Positions 11,063-21,607 of a DNA stretch of 64,000 nucleotides are shown piece by piece (within the stretch, counting starts at the first letter, position 1; each line of letters starts with the position of its first letter). The stretch is from Rattus norvegicus (lineage: Eukaryota; Chordata; Mammalia; Rodentia; Muridae): positions 46,245,335 through 46,309,334 of the forward strand of contig NC_086032.1 in the NCBI RefSeq assembly GCF_036323735.1, written 5' to 3'. The translations under genes and the position numbers were made by a program. The notes under the pieces are model-generated. The model saw only the letters and a program-made list of their open reading frames with translations, did no database searches and was not told where the DNA came from.

Positions 11063-12357
11063 TTTTTTCCCCATCTTTATTAAATTGGGTATTTCTCATT
11101 TACATTTAAAACCTTATTCCCTTTCTCGGTTACCATGCCAACATCCCCCTAACCTCTCCCCCTCCCCTTCTATATGGGTGTTCCCCTCCGAATCCTTCCC
11201 CCATTACCTCCCTCCCCACTAGAATCCTGTTCACAGGGGGTCCAGCCATGGCAGGACCAAGGGCTTCCCCTTCTACTAGTGCCCTTACTAGGCTATTTAT
11301 TGCTACCTATGCAGATGAAGCCCAGGGTGAGTCCATATATAGTCTTTGGGTAGTGGATTAGTCCCTGGAATGTCTGGTTGTTTGGCGTTGTTGTTCATAT
11401 GGGGTCTCAAGTCCCTTCAGCTCTTTCAATCCTTTCTCTGACTCCTCCAATGGGGCTCCTGTTCTTAGTTTAGTTTCCACATTCTGAGATCTATTTCATT
11501 CTTCAGAGGCTTAAAGTATGTATCATACAGATCTTTCACTTGCTTAGTTAAACTCACACCAAGGTATTTTATATTATTTGGAACTATTTTGAAGGGTGTC
11601 ATTTTCTTAATTTCTTTCTCAGCCTGTATCTCTTTTGTGCAGAGGAAGGCTACTGATTTATTTGAGATAATTTTATACCCAGCCACTTTGCTGAAGGTGT
11701 TTATCAGGTTTAGTAGTTCTCTCTCTGATGGAACTTTTGGGATCACCTAAGTATACTATCCTATCATCTGCATATAGTGATATTTTGACTTCCTCATTTC
11801 CATTCTGTATCCCTTTGATCTCTTTTTGTTGTCTGATTGCTCTGGCTAGGACTTCACGAACTATATTGAATAAGTAGGGAGAGAGTGGGCAACCTTTTCT
11901 AGTCCCTGATTTTAGTGGGAATGATTCTCTCCACTTAGTATAATGTTAGCTACTGGTTTGGTGTATATGGCTTTTACTATGTTTAGGTATGGGCCTTGAA
12001 TTCCTCTCTTTCCAGGACTTTTATCATGAAGGGGTAGTGAATTTATTTAAATGCTTTCTCAGCATCTAATGAAATAATCATTTGGTTTTTTTTCCTTTCA
12101 GTTTGTTTACATAGTAGATGATATTGATGGTTATATATTAAACTATCCCTGCATGCCTGGGATGAAGCCTACTTGATCACGATGGATGATTGTTTTCATG
12201 TGTTCTTATATTTGGTTTGCAAGAATTTTATTGAGTGTTTTTGCATTGCTATTCATAAGGGAATTGTGTCAGAAATTCTCTTTCTTTGTTGGGTTTTTGT
12301 GTGGTTTAGGTATAAGAGTAATTGTGGCTTCATAGAAGGAATTCTGTAGTGCTCCCT
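11063..12357 (-). mobile_element. Antisense L1, 3' portion (left of the ERV)
   Basis: Antisense L1: tail and 3'UTR (11,063 to about 11,474), then a jump straight into the middle of ORF2 (about 11,475 onward). Compared with the fuller L1 at 46,083-54,881, about 1.7 kb covering the start of the 3'UTR and the ORF2 C-terminal half is missing. The ORF2 part includes the reverse transcriptase region with frameshifts. It is cut at 12,357 by the ERV and resumes at 17,927. Confidence 0.9.
12352..12357. other. ERV target-site duplication, left copy
   Basis: CTCCCT immediately before the 5' LTR, repeated at 17,927-17,932 directly after the 3' LTR. Six bases is the usual duplication length for class II (ERVK/IAP-like) integration. 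Confidence 0.85.
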
Positions 12358-12579
12358 TGTAGAGGGCCGCAATACGTTCGCCACCACTAGTTGGCGCTGT
12401 CTTCCACTGCGCCCCACGTGGTAGGTCAGGATAGACTCCGCCATTGCAAGATGGCTCCAACCTTCGCCGCGCCAGCCAGCCCCCCTTTCAGGTAGTTAAC
12501 TGTGCGCATGTGCAAGAGTGCCTTCCTGCCAGGTCTTTGCCCATTCCGGGGCGTGCCTTATGAGATCATGAGTAAGCAA

Positions 12580-12615
12580 CCAATCAGGTGTGGATGCGTG
12601 CGCAAGCGTTAAATA
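12580..12615 (+). promoter_or_regulatory. ERV 5' LTR core promoter elements
   Basis: CCAAT at 12,580-12,584 (within AACCAATCAGG) and TTAAATA at 12,609-12,615, about 25 bp apart, followed by a CpG-rich stretch where transcription would start. The 3' LTR has the same elements at 17,775-17,779 and 17,805-17,811. Assignment is by motif only. Confidence 0.6.
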
Positions 12616-12656
12616 GGCGCGCCTGGCCGGCGCGCGGGGCTTCTCCATGAGATAGG

Positions 12657-12662
12657 AATAAA
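12657..12662 (+). terminator. Polyadenylation signal in 5' LTR
   Basis: AATAAA within GATAGGAATAAAGTATC, about 70 bases before the LTR end, in the expected R-region position. The matching signal in the 3' LTR is at 17,853-17,858 and would end proviral transcripts. Confidence 0.7.
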
Positions 12663-12732
12663 GTATCACTCATAGCAAGAATTTCTATGTATCGCGTGCT
12701 TCTTGCCAGCGGAAAGTCGCGCGCGGGACATT

Positions 12733-12753
12733 TGGTGCCGAGAAACCCGGGAC
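12733..12753 (+). other. Retroviral primer-binding site
   Basis: Starts two bases after the 5' LTR with TGGTGCCGAGAAACCCGG. This resembles the tRNA-Phe class of primer site used by IAP elements, with what looks like a two-base difference in the middle. The tRNA assignment should be checked by alignment to rat tRNA 3' ends. Confidence 0.75.
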
Positions 12754-12840
12754 AAAAACATCGCCGGCGCTACGAGAGGCCTCCGTTTCACCGAAGAAAT
12801 TCAGAAGCTATGGAATACAGGTAAAAAACTCTGAGAGACC

Positions 12841-13410
12841 ATGGCTAGCCTTGATCTGCTCCAGCTCAATCCCCTGCCGGACGCGGCAGGTGCCGCTGTG
12901 GTTGCTCTGGCAACCCTCGGGCTTTTTCTATTGACCTTTGAGTTTCTAGCTACCGCCAAACGGCGTCAGAGGTCGCGTGGGAACTGCCCAGCTGTAACAG
13001 CAAAGCGGAGAGCGTTGGGGGCAGGGAGAGACAGTGCATCAGAAACAGAGTTAGAGAACGAATTAAAGAGTTTTAAGGGAAAAAGTGCACTTAAGAAAAG
13101 AGATCCTCTCGAGGACTTTAGATCCGAGGGAGAGAGAGAGTGGGGAAAAAACGCCCCGGGAGAGAACAAGGGAGGAGATAAACAGAACACAATATTTTGG
13201 GAGAAAAATTTTGTCTTTATGCCTATAAAAGGTGTACTTAAGCTCCGGCGCCGGCTCTCGGGACCCCACGGCGTACGTGCGCTGATGCGACAGCTTTACA
13301 GAGTCATACTGATCAGATTTGATAGAGGCAGACCGCCTGAAAATTTATTCAGGAGAATCAAACAAAAGGACATCTCAGTGCCCGTGCACAGCCTGATAGA
13401 GTTAATGTAA
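12841..13410 (+). CDS. 189-codon ERV ORF in gag position, membrane-anchor-like N-terminus
   Basis: First ORF after the primer-binding site; its ATG lies in a strong context (GACCATGG) 88 bp downstream of that site. Residues about 15-38 are hydrophobic (Ala/Val/Leu/Phe-rich) and are followed by a basic cluster (KRRQR), as in a signal-anchor. Residues about 55-125 are highly charged (Lys/Glu/Arg-rich) and the C-terminal third is basic. I see no zinc knuckle, capsid motif or protease motif. IAP-type Gag proteins carry an N-terminal hydrophobic ER-targeting segment, so this may be a truncated Gag N-terminus or a lineage-specific leader protein. It is the only intact ORF of the provirus. Function unknown. 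Confidence 0.5.
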   Translation: MASLDLLQLNPLPDAAGAAVVALATLGLFLLTFEFLATAKRRQRSRGNCPAVTAKRRALGAGRDSASETELENELKSFKGKSALKKRDPLEDFRSEGEREWGKNAPGENKGGDKQNTIFWEKNFVFMPIKGVLKLRRRLSGPHGVRALMRQLYRVILIRFDRGRPPENLFRRIKQKDISVPVHSLIELM

Positions 13411-15380
13411 TTGGGTTGCAAGTAAAAATACTCAGGGCTGTGTTTCACTTCCATACCATTGGCGAATGTCGGTCGTACTGCTCAGATATCTCTCAGTGTC
13501 TTACAGAATTGGGTTTCAACACGTTGGTGGACTAGTCCAGGAATTGAGACAATCCATCGCCCATATCAGCTCCACTCGAGTGGATAGTCGCCGTGAACAC
13601 CATCTGGCTTTTTCCCCTCTTTGTCTATTGTTTGTCTCTGGTGCACCAGGATGTCCCCATGTCTGTCAGTGTATGTCTGTGGTTTTTGTTTCTCGTTGTC
13701 TAAAAGTTTTATGTTTCATGTTCAAAAGAAAAAATGGTAAAAACTTTATCTGCCGGTCGTGCGCACCTTGACTTGGTTTTAACTCGTTTCAAAAAGGAAC
13801 AAATGAATAAAAAACAGTTTCAATCATGTCTTTGAAGCCCGGTGCCTAGAGCCAGGTGTCTAGATTAGCTGGAGGACCTGCTTAGAGGCTGGCTAAGCGT
13901 CTACATGGGCTGATCTTAAAGGCGCTAACAGCTTCTCAGCTTCTTTGGTACAAGAGTTGATAGCTGTTTCTCTTAGAAAAATCCCTGACTGATTAATTGA
14001 CTCAACAGGTGACAAGGTGCTTCTCTTAAAATCATAACAAAAGGGTAAAAATGGTGTTTGGTCTAAATATTAAAGATAGGTGTAGCCATTTCAATTTTGT
14101 TTCTCATTGGTTTTAAATGTATAAATATGCTCTACTTGCCTTGGTTATGGACTATTGGCTTTCAAGTTATTGGATACGGTTAAAAAGGTATAATATTGGT
14201 AACAGAAAGTTGACATAAAGCTAGTAATCTGGATGGAGTCATTCTAGATAGCGTGTGACATGGGCCAACCTAGGGAAACAGGTCTAAATTGAGGTAATAT
14301 TTTTATGGAACTCTTATCCTAGAAACCAGGCTTCTAAAAGAATTTAGGACATTGTCCCTGGTTGAGGTATTGGAGACCACACCATTGTGAGTCCAAATGT
14401 AAGAATTGACAGTCAAACTTTGTAACATAATAGATAGACCTGGGGTGCCTTGAAGACTAGATTGTTTGTTGGAGGTTGAGTTTTGCTTTCCAAAGCTGTG
14501 GCTTGCCCAGAAGTTATCTGTATTTTAATGCTAATTCCACTGCCCGGAGAACAGCTGCCTAGTCACATACTCAGAACTCAGGTGACCTCGTGGCTGTGTT
14601 CTGGTGTTACAAAGAGAACTTAAAGATTGTGATTTAGGATTGCCAGTGTTACATTGACTAACTCAAACTTATTTTTAATTAAGGAAAAATCAAACAGGTA
14701 GAGATTGTTACAGGATTTATAAGGATTGATGAGGTTTTAGAACTTGTGAGAGCATTACAGCCAGTTTCCTTACTCCAACTGCCATTTCAAGACAGATTTA
14801 GAGGATTGATTTTGTACAATTTGTTTTCGTCATAACAATTGTGAGTTTTCATTTCGTGAGCTTGCTTATAGTTTTAGAGAGCCCATAAAGTGATATCATT
14901 AAAAATGGCTAACAGCCTTATATTATATAATTTTGTTGCTTCTTCAGTGTAAGAAGTTAGAACTTAAATCTTTCGATGTATATGGAAATTTTTATTACAA
15001 ACCTTTGCTCTCAAAATGAGCTTTAATATTTGGGGAGTAGCTGTTACACTACTCCGGATAAGAATATTTAAAGCTAATTCTAAGCTTCTAAAGATATGTT
15101 AATTGGCTAAGTACCTCACCTTACCAGAGGACTTAGGTCTTTGTTATGCACATTGGAGATAAAGCTTCAGCTGTGTTAGTACAGAGTTGTGGACTAGAGT
15201 CATGGAAGTATTTTAAATAGAAACCTGGTAAAACATATCTTATTTCCAAACAACAGTTAATTGGTTATTACAAAATACTGATATTTGGCCTATTACATAT
15301 ACAAATTTTTCAGGCAAAATTGATAATTTTATTCTTTACATGGTTTTGTACTTCCTACATATTTGTGCGTACAACCCATA
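13411..15380 (+). other. ERV internal region without recognised gene
   Basis: About 2 kb where gag, pro and early pol would lie. No frame exceeds about 100 codons and no zinc knuckle, protease or reverse transcriptase motif is visible. A 101-codon frame at 13,466-13,771 has no recognisable domain. The sequence is AT-rich compared with the LTRs. It may be decayed coding sequence or unrelated filler, as in other non-autonomous class II elements. Confidence 0.5.
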
Positions 15381-15384
15381 GGAA

Positions 15385-15610
15385 ATGCGCTTAGTACATT
15401 TATAGGTGGTTCATCTAATGAAAAGGCTACAGGTATGATTGGATCACTTGTTTATTCTCTTGAATTTCTATTGCTTCAACACAGATTATTTAATTCCATG
15501 CTTTAGCCGCTGTTTTTAAAATGTTAAAAAATCAAGCTTTCTATTCATATACTGATAGCCAATGTGTGGCTTGTGGTTTACAATTGATTTCAATTACTTA
15601 ATGCTTTATT
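15385..15610 (+). pseudogene. ERV pol remnant: RNase H domain
   Basis: Interrupted translation resembles a retroviral RNase H domain: a motif read as 'FIGGSSNEKA' where the family has an Asp-Gly pair, then, after a frameshift near 15,505, 'YTDSQCVA', matching the second conserved Asp motif. The first catalytic Asp is replaced by Gly here, and there are stops and at least one frameshift, so the domain is dead. It places this part of the provirus in pol. Confidence 0.65.
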
Positions 15611-15949
15611 AGAGACAGGTTTTCTACTTGAAATCAGTGAGTGACGATTTCAGTGTGAATTGTCTGACAACTCACTGTCCTTTCAGTGCTCTGGCTCAGA
15701 CAACTAAACAAAACCATAGACCCAGCTCTTTGAAAATGATAATGGGGTTGATAACACACCCTCACGAAAAGAGGAAGACTCCATTTGCTTACTTTCAACG
15801 CCCAGCTTCACCCTGCCAACTCAGATTTCTAAATAAGGCTAAATCTGGACAATATTTACAGGATTTGACATTTCTAATTAATGCTTATGTTTAGGTAAAT
15901 AAAGTTTGTAAGGTGCTAGAAAAATGGCTTAGTGGTTAAGAGCACTATA

Positions 15950-16160
15950 TACTGTTCCTTTATAGGACATTTAAAAACTCAAACTGGATTTTCTGGACTC
16001 CTTAACAAGGGAGGACAAGATTCCAGACAGATTATAGGCCTTACATAAGAACAATTAGTGAAAAAAAAATCTCATTCTTTATATATTCAATACAATTATG
16101 CTAGAGACAATAATTTGGTATACAAGTCAATTTATAAATACAAGTGCTCAGTGTCCTCAA
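15950..16160 (+). pseudogene. ERV pol remnant: RNase H end / integrase start
   Basis: Peptide traces 'FIGHLKTQTGFSGLLNK' followed by an EQL... stretch and a late Cys resemble the junction between RNase H and the integrase N-terminus of betaretrovirus-like pol. Stops interrupt it and the zinc-binding HHCC pattern is not intact. No integrase catalytic core was recognised. Confidence 0.45.
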
Positions 16161-16379
16161 CTTAATCCTCAAGGACTTACCTTAATAAATAATATCTTTA
16201 CTATATCTTTATAAATAAAAAGGGGGAGTTATCCCTGTATGCTAAAATATGCTCCTTTTATTTCAATTTTAAAATATTTCAATTTTAAAATTTGGATGCC
16301 AAAGTTTATGGCACCCTACAACTAGGCATACTTCTGCCTAGGTGAAATAGAGAGATCCACTTATTGACATGTTCCTGTC

Positions 16380-16915
16380 CAGATATTTTATATGGGGAAG
16401 AGGGAATGTTTGTGTTTTTTCTACAGGATGCTGCAGGAATGTGCCAGCTGCCTGAGTGTCTGGTGAGACATGCTGATCCTGGGAGCATGAAGATTCAGCT
16501 CTCCTGGTTCGGGTCCCTGGAGTCCTTCCTCTGCCCTGAGAGGAAGATAGAAGATTCCCCTTCATCCTTTGTCATCACAGAGATTTTGCCGTTGCTGCAG
16601 TCAGTGTTACCGCTGCGTGTGTTCCCGTCCCATTGTGGCCTACGCTCAGACTCTATATACTGCTGCCTCCTGGAGAAGACTGGACTCCAGCTGTTACCCC
16701 TGTCCCTTCATTTTCCCTGGTGACTCTTGCTGCCTTAACTGGTAACTGGTGTTGTCATTTTACAGACTGTAGCTTCACAGAAAGCTATCTGTGTAAAGCC
16801 ACAGTGACTGGAGAACTCTGTCCTGGTTATACAGATCTCAGAAATGGTTCCATTGTCTGCTGGTTGTTCCAGAGAAGAATGACTGATCCTGAACTGTCCT
16901 GGAAAAGACCTTGAC
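16380..16915 (+). other. Possible env surface-region remnant
   Basis: Cys-rich short frames (for example 119 codons at 16,364-16,723 and 93 codons at 16,633-16,914) lie between the pol trace and an env TM-like segment. Position fits the env surface subunit, but no motif proves it, and the frames overlap in different registers. Confidence 0.3.
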
Positions 16916-17031
16916 ACTTTCGCTGCTATTGTAGCAGCCATTACTGCTGCAGACATTGTGTCTGCTGTGTCTGGAGTTATCCTCCCCCAATCTATTGTTA
17001 GACAAGTACAGTGGGTGAACTTTCTGGAGTA
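16915..17031 (+). pseudogene. ERV env transmembrane-subunit-like remnant
   Basis: An Ala/Ile/Val-rich run (read as 'FAAIVAAITAADIVSAVSG') followed by 'RQVQWVNFLE' and a stop resembles the fusion-peptide-proximal start of a betaretrovirus-like TM subunit. It is short, ends at a stop near 17,030 and has no intact upstream surface subunit. It cannot encode a working envelope. Confidence 0.45.
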
Positions 17032-17539
17032 GTTACTAACAATTGGAAATTCTAAATTTCATTATAGGAGTGGCTTGACCACGGCCCTTGGTGGCAACAG
17101 CTGAGGAGGACCATATGAGGTGCCCACTACTTATCGGGAGTGGCTCTGTTTGATGCAGCCCTATGCTGTGGATCAGTATTCATACCATGGTTGGTTTACA
17201 AACTCAGATCTCAACAGTAACGTGATAAGGCCGTTATCACTCAAACACTTGTGGCCATTGTACAAGGGGCCTCCCCTGGAATTTGGTTATCTTGTTCAGG
17301 ATTTACTCTGTATCTGAGTTCCCTGCTCCTGCACCCCATGGACCTGTGGGTCCATTGCACTGGGAGGAGAGGGATACTCTCTGTATCTGAGTTCTCTGCT
17401 CCTGCACCCCATGGATCTGTGGATCCATTGCACTGGGACTGAGAGAGACTCAGTGATTTCCTTTGATCAGCCCCTGCACATCGCTGAGGTTTCCTCATTG
17501 CACGCGATAGGGTGATCATGACTGCTATAAAATTAAAAT

Positions 17540-17552
17540 TATAAGGGTGAGA
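17540..17552 (+). other. Weak polypurine tract
   Basis: ATAAGGGTGAGA directly before the 3' LTR; purine-rich but broken by T, so a poor match to a standard polypurine tract. A stronger run (AAAAAGGGGGAG) sits at 16,217-16,228, far from the LTR. Confidence 0.5.
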
Positions 17553-17926
17553 TGTAGAGGGCCGCAATACGTTCGCCACCACTTGTTGGCGCTGTCTTCC
17601 ACTGCGCCCCACGTGGTAGGTCAGGATAGACTCCGCCATTGCAAGATGGCTCCAACCTTCGCTGCGCCAGCCAGCCCCCCCTTTCAGGTAGTTAACTGTG
17701 CGCATGTGCAAGAGTGCCTTCCTGCCAGGTCTTTGCCCATTCCGGGGCGTGCCTTATGAGATCATGAGTAAGCAACCAATCAGGTGTGGATGCGTGCGCG
17801 AGCATTAAATAGGCGCGCCTGGCCGGCGCGCGGGGCTTCTCCATGAGATAGGAATAAAGTATCACTCATAGCAAGAATTTCTATGTCTCGCGTGCTTCTT
17901 GCCGGCGGAAAGTCGCGCGCGGGACA
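17553..17926 (+). repeat. ERV 3' LTR
   Basis: 374-bp copy of the 5' LTR with the same TG...CA ends and control elements. One extra C in the C run near 17,670 and six substitutions separate the two LTRs. Confidence 0.95.
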
Positions 17927-18748
17927 CTCCCTCTGTTTCAAATTTGAGGAATAGTTTGGAGAGTATTGATATGAGGTCTTCTATGAAGCTCTGGTAGAAT
18001 TCTGCACTAAACCAATCTGGGCACTTTTTGGTTGGGAGACTTTAAATGAATGCTTATATTTCTTTAGGAGTTATGGGGTTGTTTAAATGGTTTATCTGTT
18101 CCTGATTTAACTTCAGTACCTGGTATCTATCTAGGACGTTGTCCATTTCCTCCAGAATTTCAAGTTTTGTTGAATATAGGCTTTTGTAGTAGGATCTCAT
18201 GATTATTTGAATTTCTTCTGATTCGTTTGTTATGACTCACTTTTCATTTCTGATTTTGTTAATTTGGACACACTCTCTGTGTCCTCTGGTTAGTCTGGCT
18301 AAGGGTTTATCTATCTTGTTGATTTTCTCAAAGAACCAGCTTTTGGTTCACTTTATTCTTTTTATAGTCCTTTTTATTTCTACCTGGTTAATTTCAGCTC
18401 TGAGTTTGATTGTTTCCTGTCTCCTACTCTTCCTGGGTGTATTTGCTTCTTTTTGGTTTAGACCTTTTAGGTGTGGTGTCAAGCTGCTGATATATTGTCC
18501 CTCCTTTTTCTTTTTGCAGACACTCAGAAATATGAGGTTTCCTCTTAGCACAGTTTTCATTTTGTCCCGTAAGTTTGGGTTTGTTGTACCTTCATTTTCA
18601 TTAAATTCTAAGAAGTCTTTAATGTCTTTCTTTATTTCTTCCTTGACTAGGTTATCATTGAGTAGAGCATTTTTTAATTTCCATGTATATATGGGCGTTC
18701 TTTCCTTATTGTTATTGAAGACTGGCTTTAGCTCCTGGTGGTCTGATT
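17927..18748 (-). mobile_element. Antisense L1, 5' portion (right of the ERV)
   Basis: Continues the L1 ORF2 sequence interrupted at 12,357: CTCCCTCTGTTTCAAATTTG joins to the same ORF2 region seen at 49,098 onward. It ends at about 18,748, within the segment after the endonuclease domain (GCTCCTGGTGGTCTGAT), the 5'-truncation point. Two overlapping long frames here (196 codons plus, 151 minus) are ORF2 and its shadow; the minus frame retains recognisable ORF2 peptide but has stops. Confidence 0.9.
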
Positions 18749-19620
18749 TGAAGATATATGGTCTATCTGATTTAGAATTTATGGGTATATATGTGAGAGC
18801 CACTGGGTTATATCTGAGTTAAACGATAAAAAGAAAAATTTGAAGACAGAAAATTGAAACACAATATTTGCAGAATTAAAGTCAAAGAATAGCATAATAG
18901 GTGATTGTTTTAATATTATTTAATGCTAAACAGAATCTAAAAGAGGTGCCCACTGAAACACAGAAAATAAGAAATTTAGGCATTTCCATAGGCCATTTTT
19001 ACATTTTCAAAAATTCTGGCAGACAATTTGTCATAGACTTATGCCATTTGTGAAGTATTTATTTTAAAGGAAAGAACAAGATGATCCAATCTGACTGCAT
19101 TATGCAGAATGATCTCTTGTTTTCCATCTTTGCTCTATTTATGAGCAGAGGAATTACTATCTGCTTGAAAAGCTTTAATGTAAAATGTTACCTTCATTTT
19201 CGCCATGCAATAACTGATTACAATAAACTTGATATAAATACAATTTCAGATAAATACAGTAGTTTATGAAAAGTAACTATTTACAAATTACGGTCACTTT
19301 ACATGTCAAGAAGTGGCTTTTAGTGAGGCAAAGTTAAGCTAATCCTCTTCTACATAGATTTTTAATTTGACTCTAAATTTTATCAGATGCATATATTCCA
19401 TCATAATAGTGTTTACTTATTAAACACAATGAAAAAGTAAAAATATCAGGGCTGCAAAAGACTCAGAGTTTGAAAGTACTTCCTACTCTATTCTGGTACC
19501 CAGAGATCCACCTGTGAAATCACAGATGAAAGAGAGAGCTAAGTCTATAAAATTATTCTCTGACCTCTAATTAAAAATGTACTCAGCTCAAACACACGAA
19601 CAACCCTCCCCCCTCACAAA
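18749..19620. other. No feature recognised
   Basis: AT-rich non-repeat sequence. A 62-codon frame at 19,081-19,269 has no motif or context supporting a gene. Confidence 0.5.
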
Positions 19621-19624
19621 CATA

Positions 19625-19720
19625 AACACACACACACACACACACACACATACACACAAAACACTCACACTCACTGTCACCACTCAAATACACTTGTTTC
19701 ACACACACAAACACAAATCC
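19625..19720. repeat. (CA)n microsatellite, partly degenerate
   Basis: Pure CA run at 19,625-19,650, then CA-rich imperfect sequence to about 19,720. Confidence 0.9.
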
Positions 19721-19751
19721 ACACACTAATAATAGTATATTATATGAAATT

Positions 19752-19945
19752 TGAGGAAATGAGGTAGATTAGTTTGTAAAGGAACTTGCTGCCTACCCTG
19801 ATGATCCAACTTCAAGTATCAGACTCATGTCATGGAGCATTCAGAACAAGCTCACATGATTTATCATCTGAATTCTATGCTGATGCTACAGTAACTATTT
19901 ATCTGTACATATTCACTCTGACATACAAAATAAATAGGTCTTTTA
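19752..19945 (+). mobile_element. Diverged tRNA-derived SINE (B4-like)
   Basis: TAAAGGAACTTGCTGCC, CCTGATGATCCAACTTCAAG and the A-rich end CAAAATAAATAGG resemble the layout of a rodent B4-type SINE with its tRNA-like head. It is strongly diverged, so the family assignment is tentative. Confidence 0.5.
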
Positions 19946-21436
19946 AATGAAAATAAAAAATTAAAACTTACAAGTTGTACAATGAATGTGTACCATTGAA
20001 AGGAAAGATTATTAATAAAAAAGATAGGAATGGGTGTAATAGTGACTGTTCAGCATCCCAGAAAGCAGGATTCATCATTTAGTAAATGCCTTTCATCTAG
20101 TCATTTTTTCATTGAGCATCTGTGATGTCTTAGACTTTAAGAACATTGTAATGAATCTACCACACACCACAGAGGAAAGGTTAGCTATCCAATATTCTTC
20201 AGGATACAGCATCCATAAGCAGATGTCACACAGTTTCTTTGCCTTAAATTGTCACTCACTAATTCCTATAATGAAGAAATTATAACAAAGTTATAAAACT
20301 CCATTGTGCCTAAGGCACAATTAGAGAAGTTTCCAGATCTTCAATGGAGGAAACACGGTGTCCTGCAGTGTGACTTTCTCCCCAAAATAAGTAATAACTC
20401 ATGCGTGGGATTAGAGTCCAGGATATTGACCTACTATCAAACCAGCCAGAGAACAGTCTTCTGAGTAATTTGTCCTGCAAACAGAAGAATGAATCTAACT
20501 AATATCAGGGTTAAGTTTACCATACCATACTGAGGGTGGATTTCATCATACAAAACCATGTTAAGCATGCAAAGACCTTCCATTAGAAACAATGTCACAA
20601 AGACTGCTAAACCTTAAGTGTAGATGCTGAAATTGCATGATGTTGGACTTCTTCCACTGGAAAGTGTGAATAAATTCTACATATAAAACATGAACTTTCA
20701 TAGACAACACAGTAGAAATTTACATATTTTGTTACAAATTCTACATGATATTCAGTCATCAGGATAGGCTTAACTTCCCATCCAACTAATATTAATCTTG
20801 TGAATGTAAGTTAGAGAATCACATTCTCCTTCTTTGCAGAAGTTGGAGAAGAGGAAGACAGTACCATCTTATAGTATTATTTTTTCATGACCGTTTTTGA
20901 AAATCTGTGCAATTTGAGGATTTGAGTTGATAAAAGCACAGCTAAATCTACTTGGTACATGAGGATAGAACCACAAATTTGATAGCAGGTGTTTGAAACC
21001 AAGTCTGAGGATCTGAGTGCTATTTTCATGGCTCCAATGGTAGAAATAGAGAGTGCATAGAGAGTGCATCTCATAAGTTGTACACAGGACTCCTTGCATA
21101 ATCAATTAATAAATATATGTAAATTATAAAAACAAATTAAATTTTATAAAATAAATGACTATGTCATTGTTTATACTCCCATACTTCAGGGAACTGGATA
21201 AATAAATTTTAGCATTACAAAATTAACTTATTCACTGAATTTTGACAAACCAGGTGTGAACAGGTTCATAAATGAAGAAAACTCAAAAAGAAAACAAAAC
21301 TCAAATAGCAATCAAAGAAAAATGGGCTATACTGGGGTGGTTTAGAGAGAGTCCTGAAAAGACATTGAATGAAAGGTCACATGGTCTTGTCCTGTGTGTT
21401 TATCATCATATGAAGGAACTTATTTAGAAAAAATAA
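19946..21436. other. No feature recognised
   Basis: About 1.5 kb of AT-rich sequence with no recognised repeat or gene. Minus-strand frames of 65-78 codons near 20,870-21,105 overlap each other in different registers and show no domain. Confidence 0.5.
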
Positions 21437-21607
21437 TGTCTAAGAATTTTGATGCTGATAATATGCAGACTGTTGTTCAATTCTCTATAAGTAACTAGCA
21501 ATTAAATAAGGTACTACAGAATACCTGCAGTTGAATAAATAAAAAATAATAAGAATATGAGGTTTCAAAATACTTGCAAAAATAATTTAATTAAAAAATA
21601 AGAATAA

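Larger units (their letters stand above)
12358..12730 (+). repeat. ERV 5' LTR
   Basis: 373-bp LTR with TG...CA ends (TGTAGAGGGCC ... GCGCGGGACA). It holds a CCAAT box, an AT-rich TATA-like element, CpG-dense sequence around GGCGCGCCTGGCC and an AATAAA signal. By eye it differs from the 3' LTR at six substitutions and one single-base indel in a C run, so the insertion is fairly recent. Confidence 0.95.
12358..17926 (+). mobile_element. IAP-like class II endogenous retrovirus, defective
   Basis: A 5,569-bp provirus with two LTRs of 373 and 374 bp, a 6-bp CTCCCT target duplication, a primer-binding site at 12,733 and a short purine-rich tract before the 3' LTR. It sits inside an antisense L1, joined on both sides to contiguous L1 ORF2 sequence. 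Internally there is one clean ORF (12,841-13,410), a long stretch without recognisable genes (13,411-15,380), then decayed RNase H/integrase traces and an env TM-like trace. At under 6 kb it is shorter than a complete IAP-type provirus of about 7 kb or more. The LTR style, phenylalanine-type primer site and 6-bp duplication suggest IAP relatives; the exact family is not asserted. Confidence 0.9.

Noticed and set aside
18232..18822. 196-codon plus-strand membrane-protein-like ORF
   Set aside because: It is the complement of L1 ORF2. The hydrophobic look comes from antisense Lys/Asn-rich coding; the same shadow occurs at 49,406-49,975.
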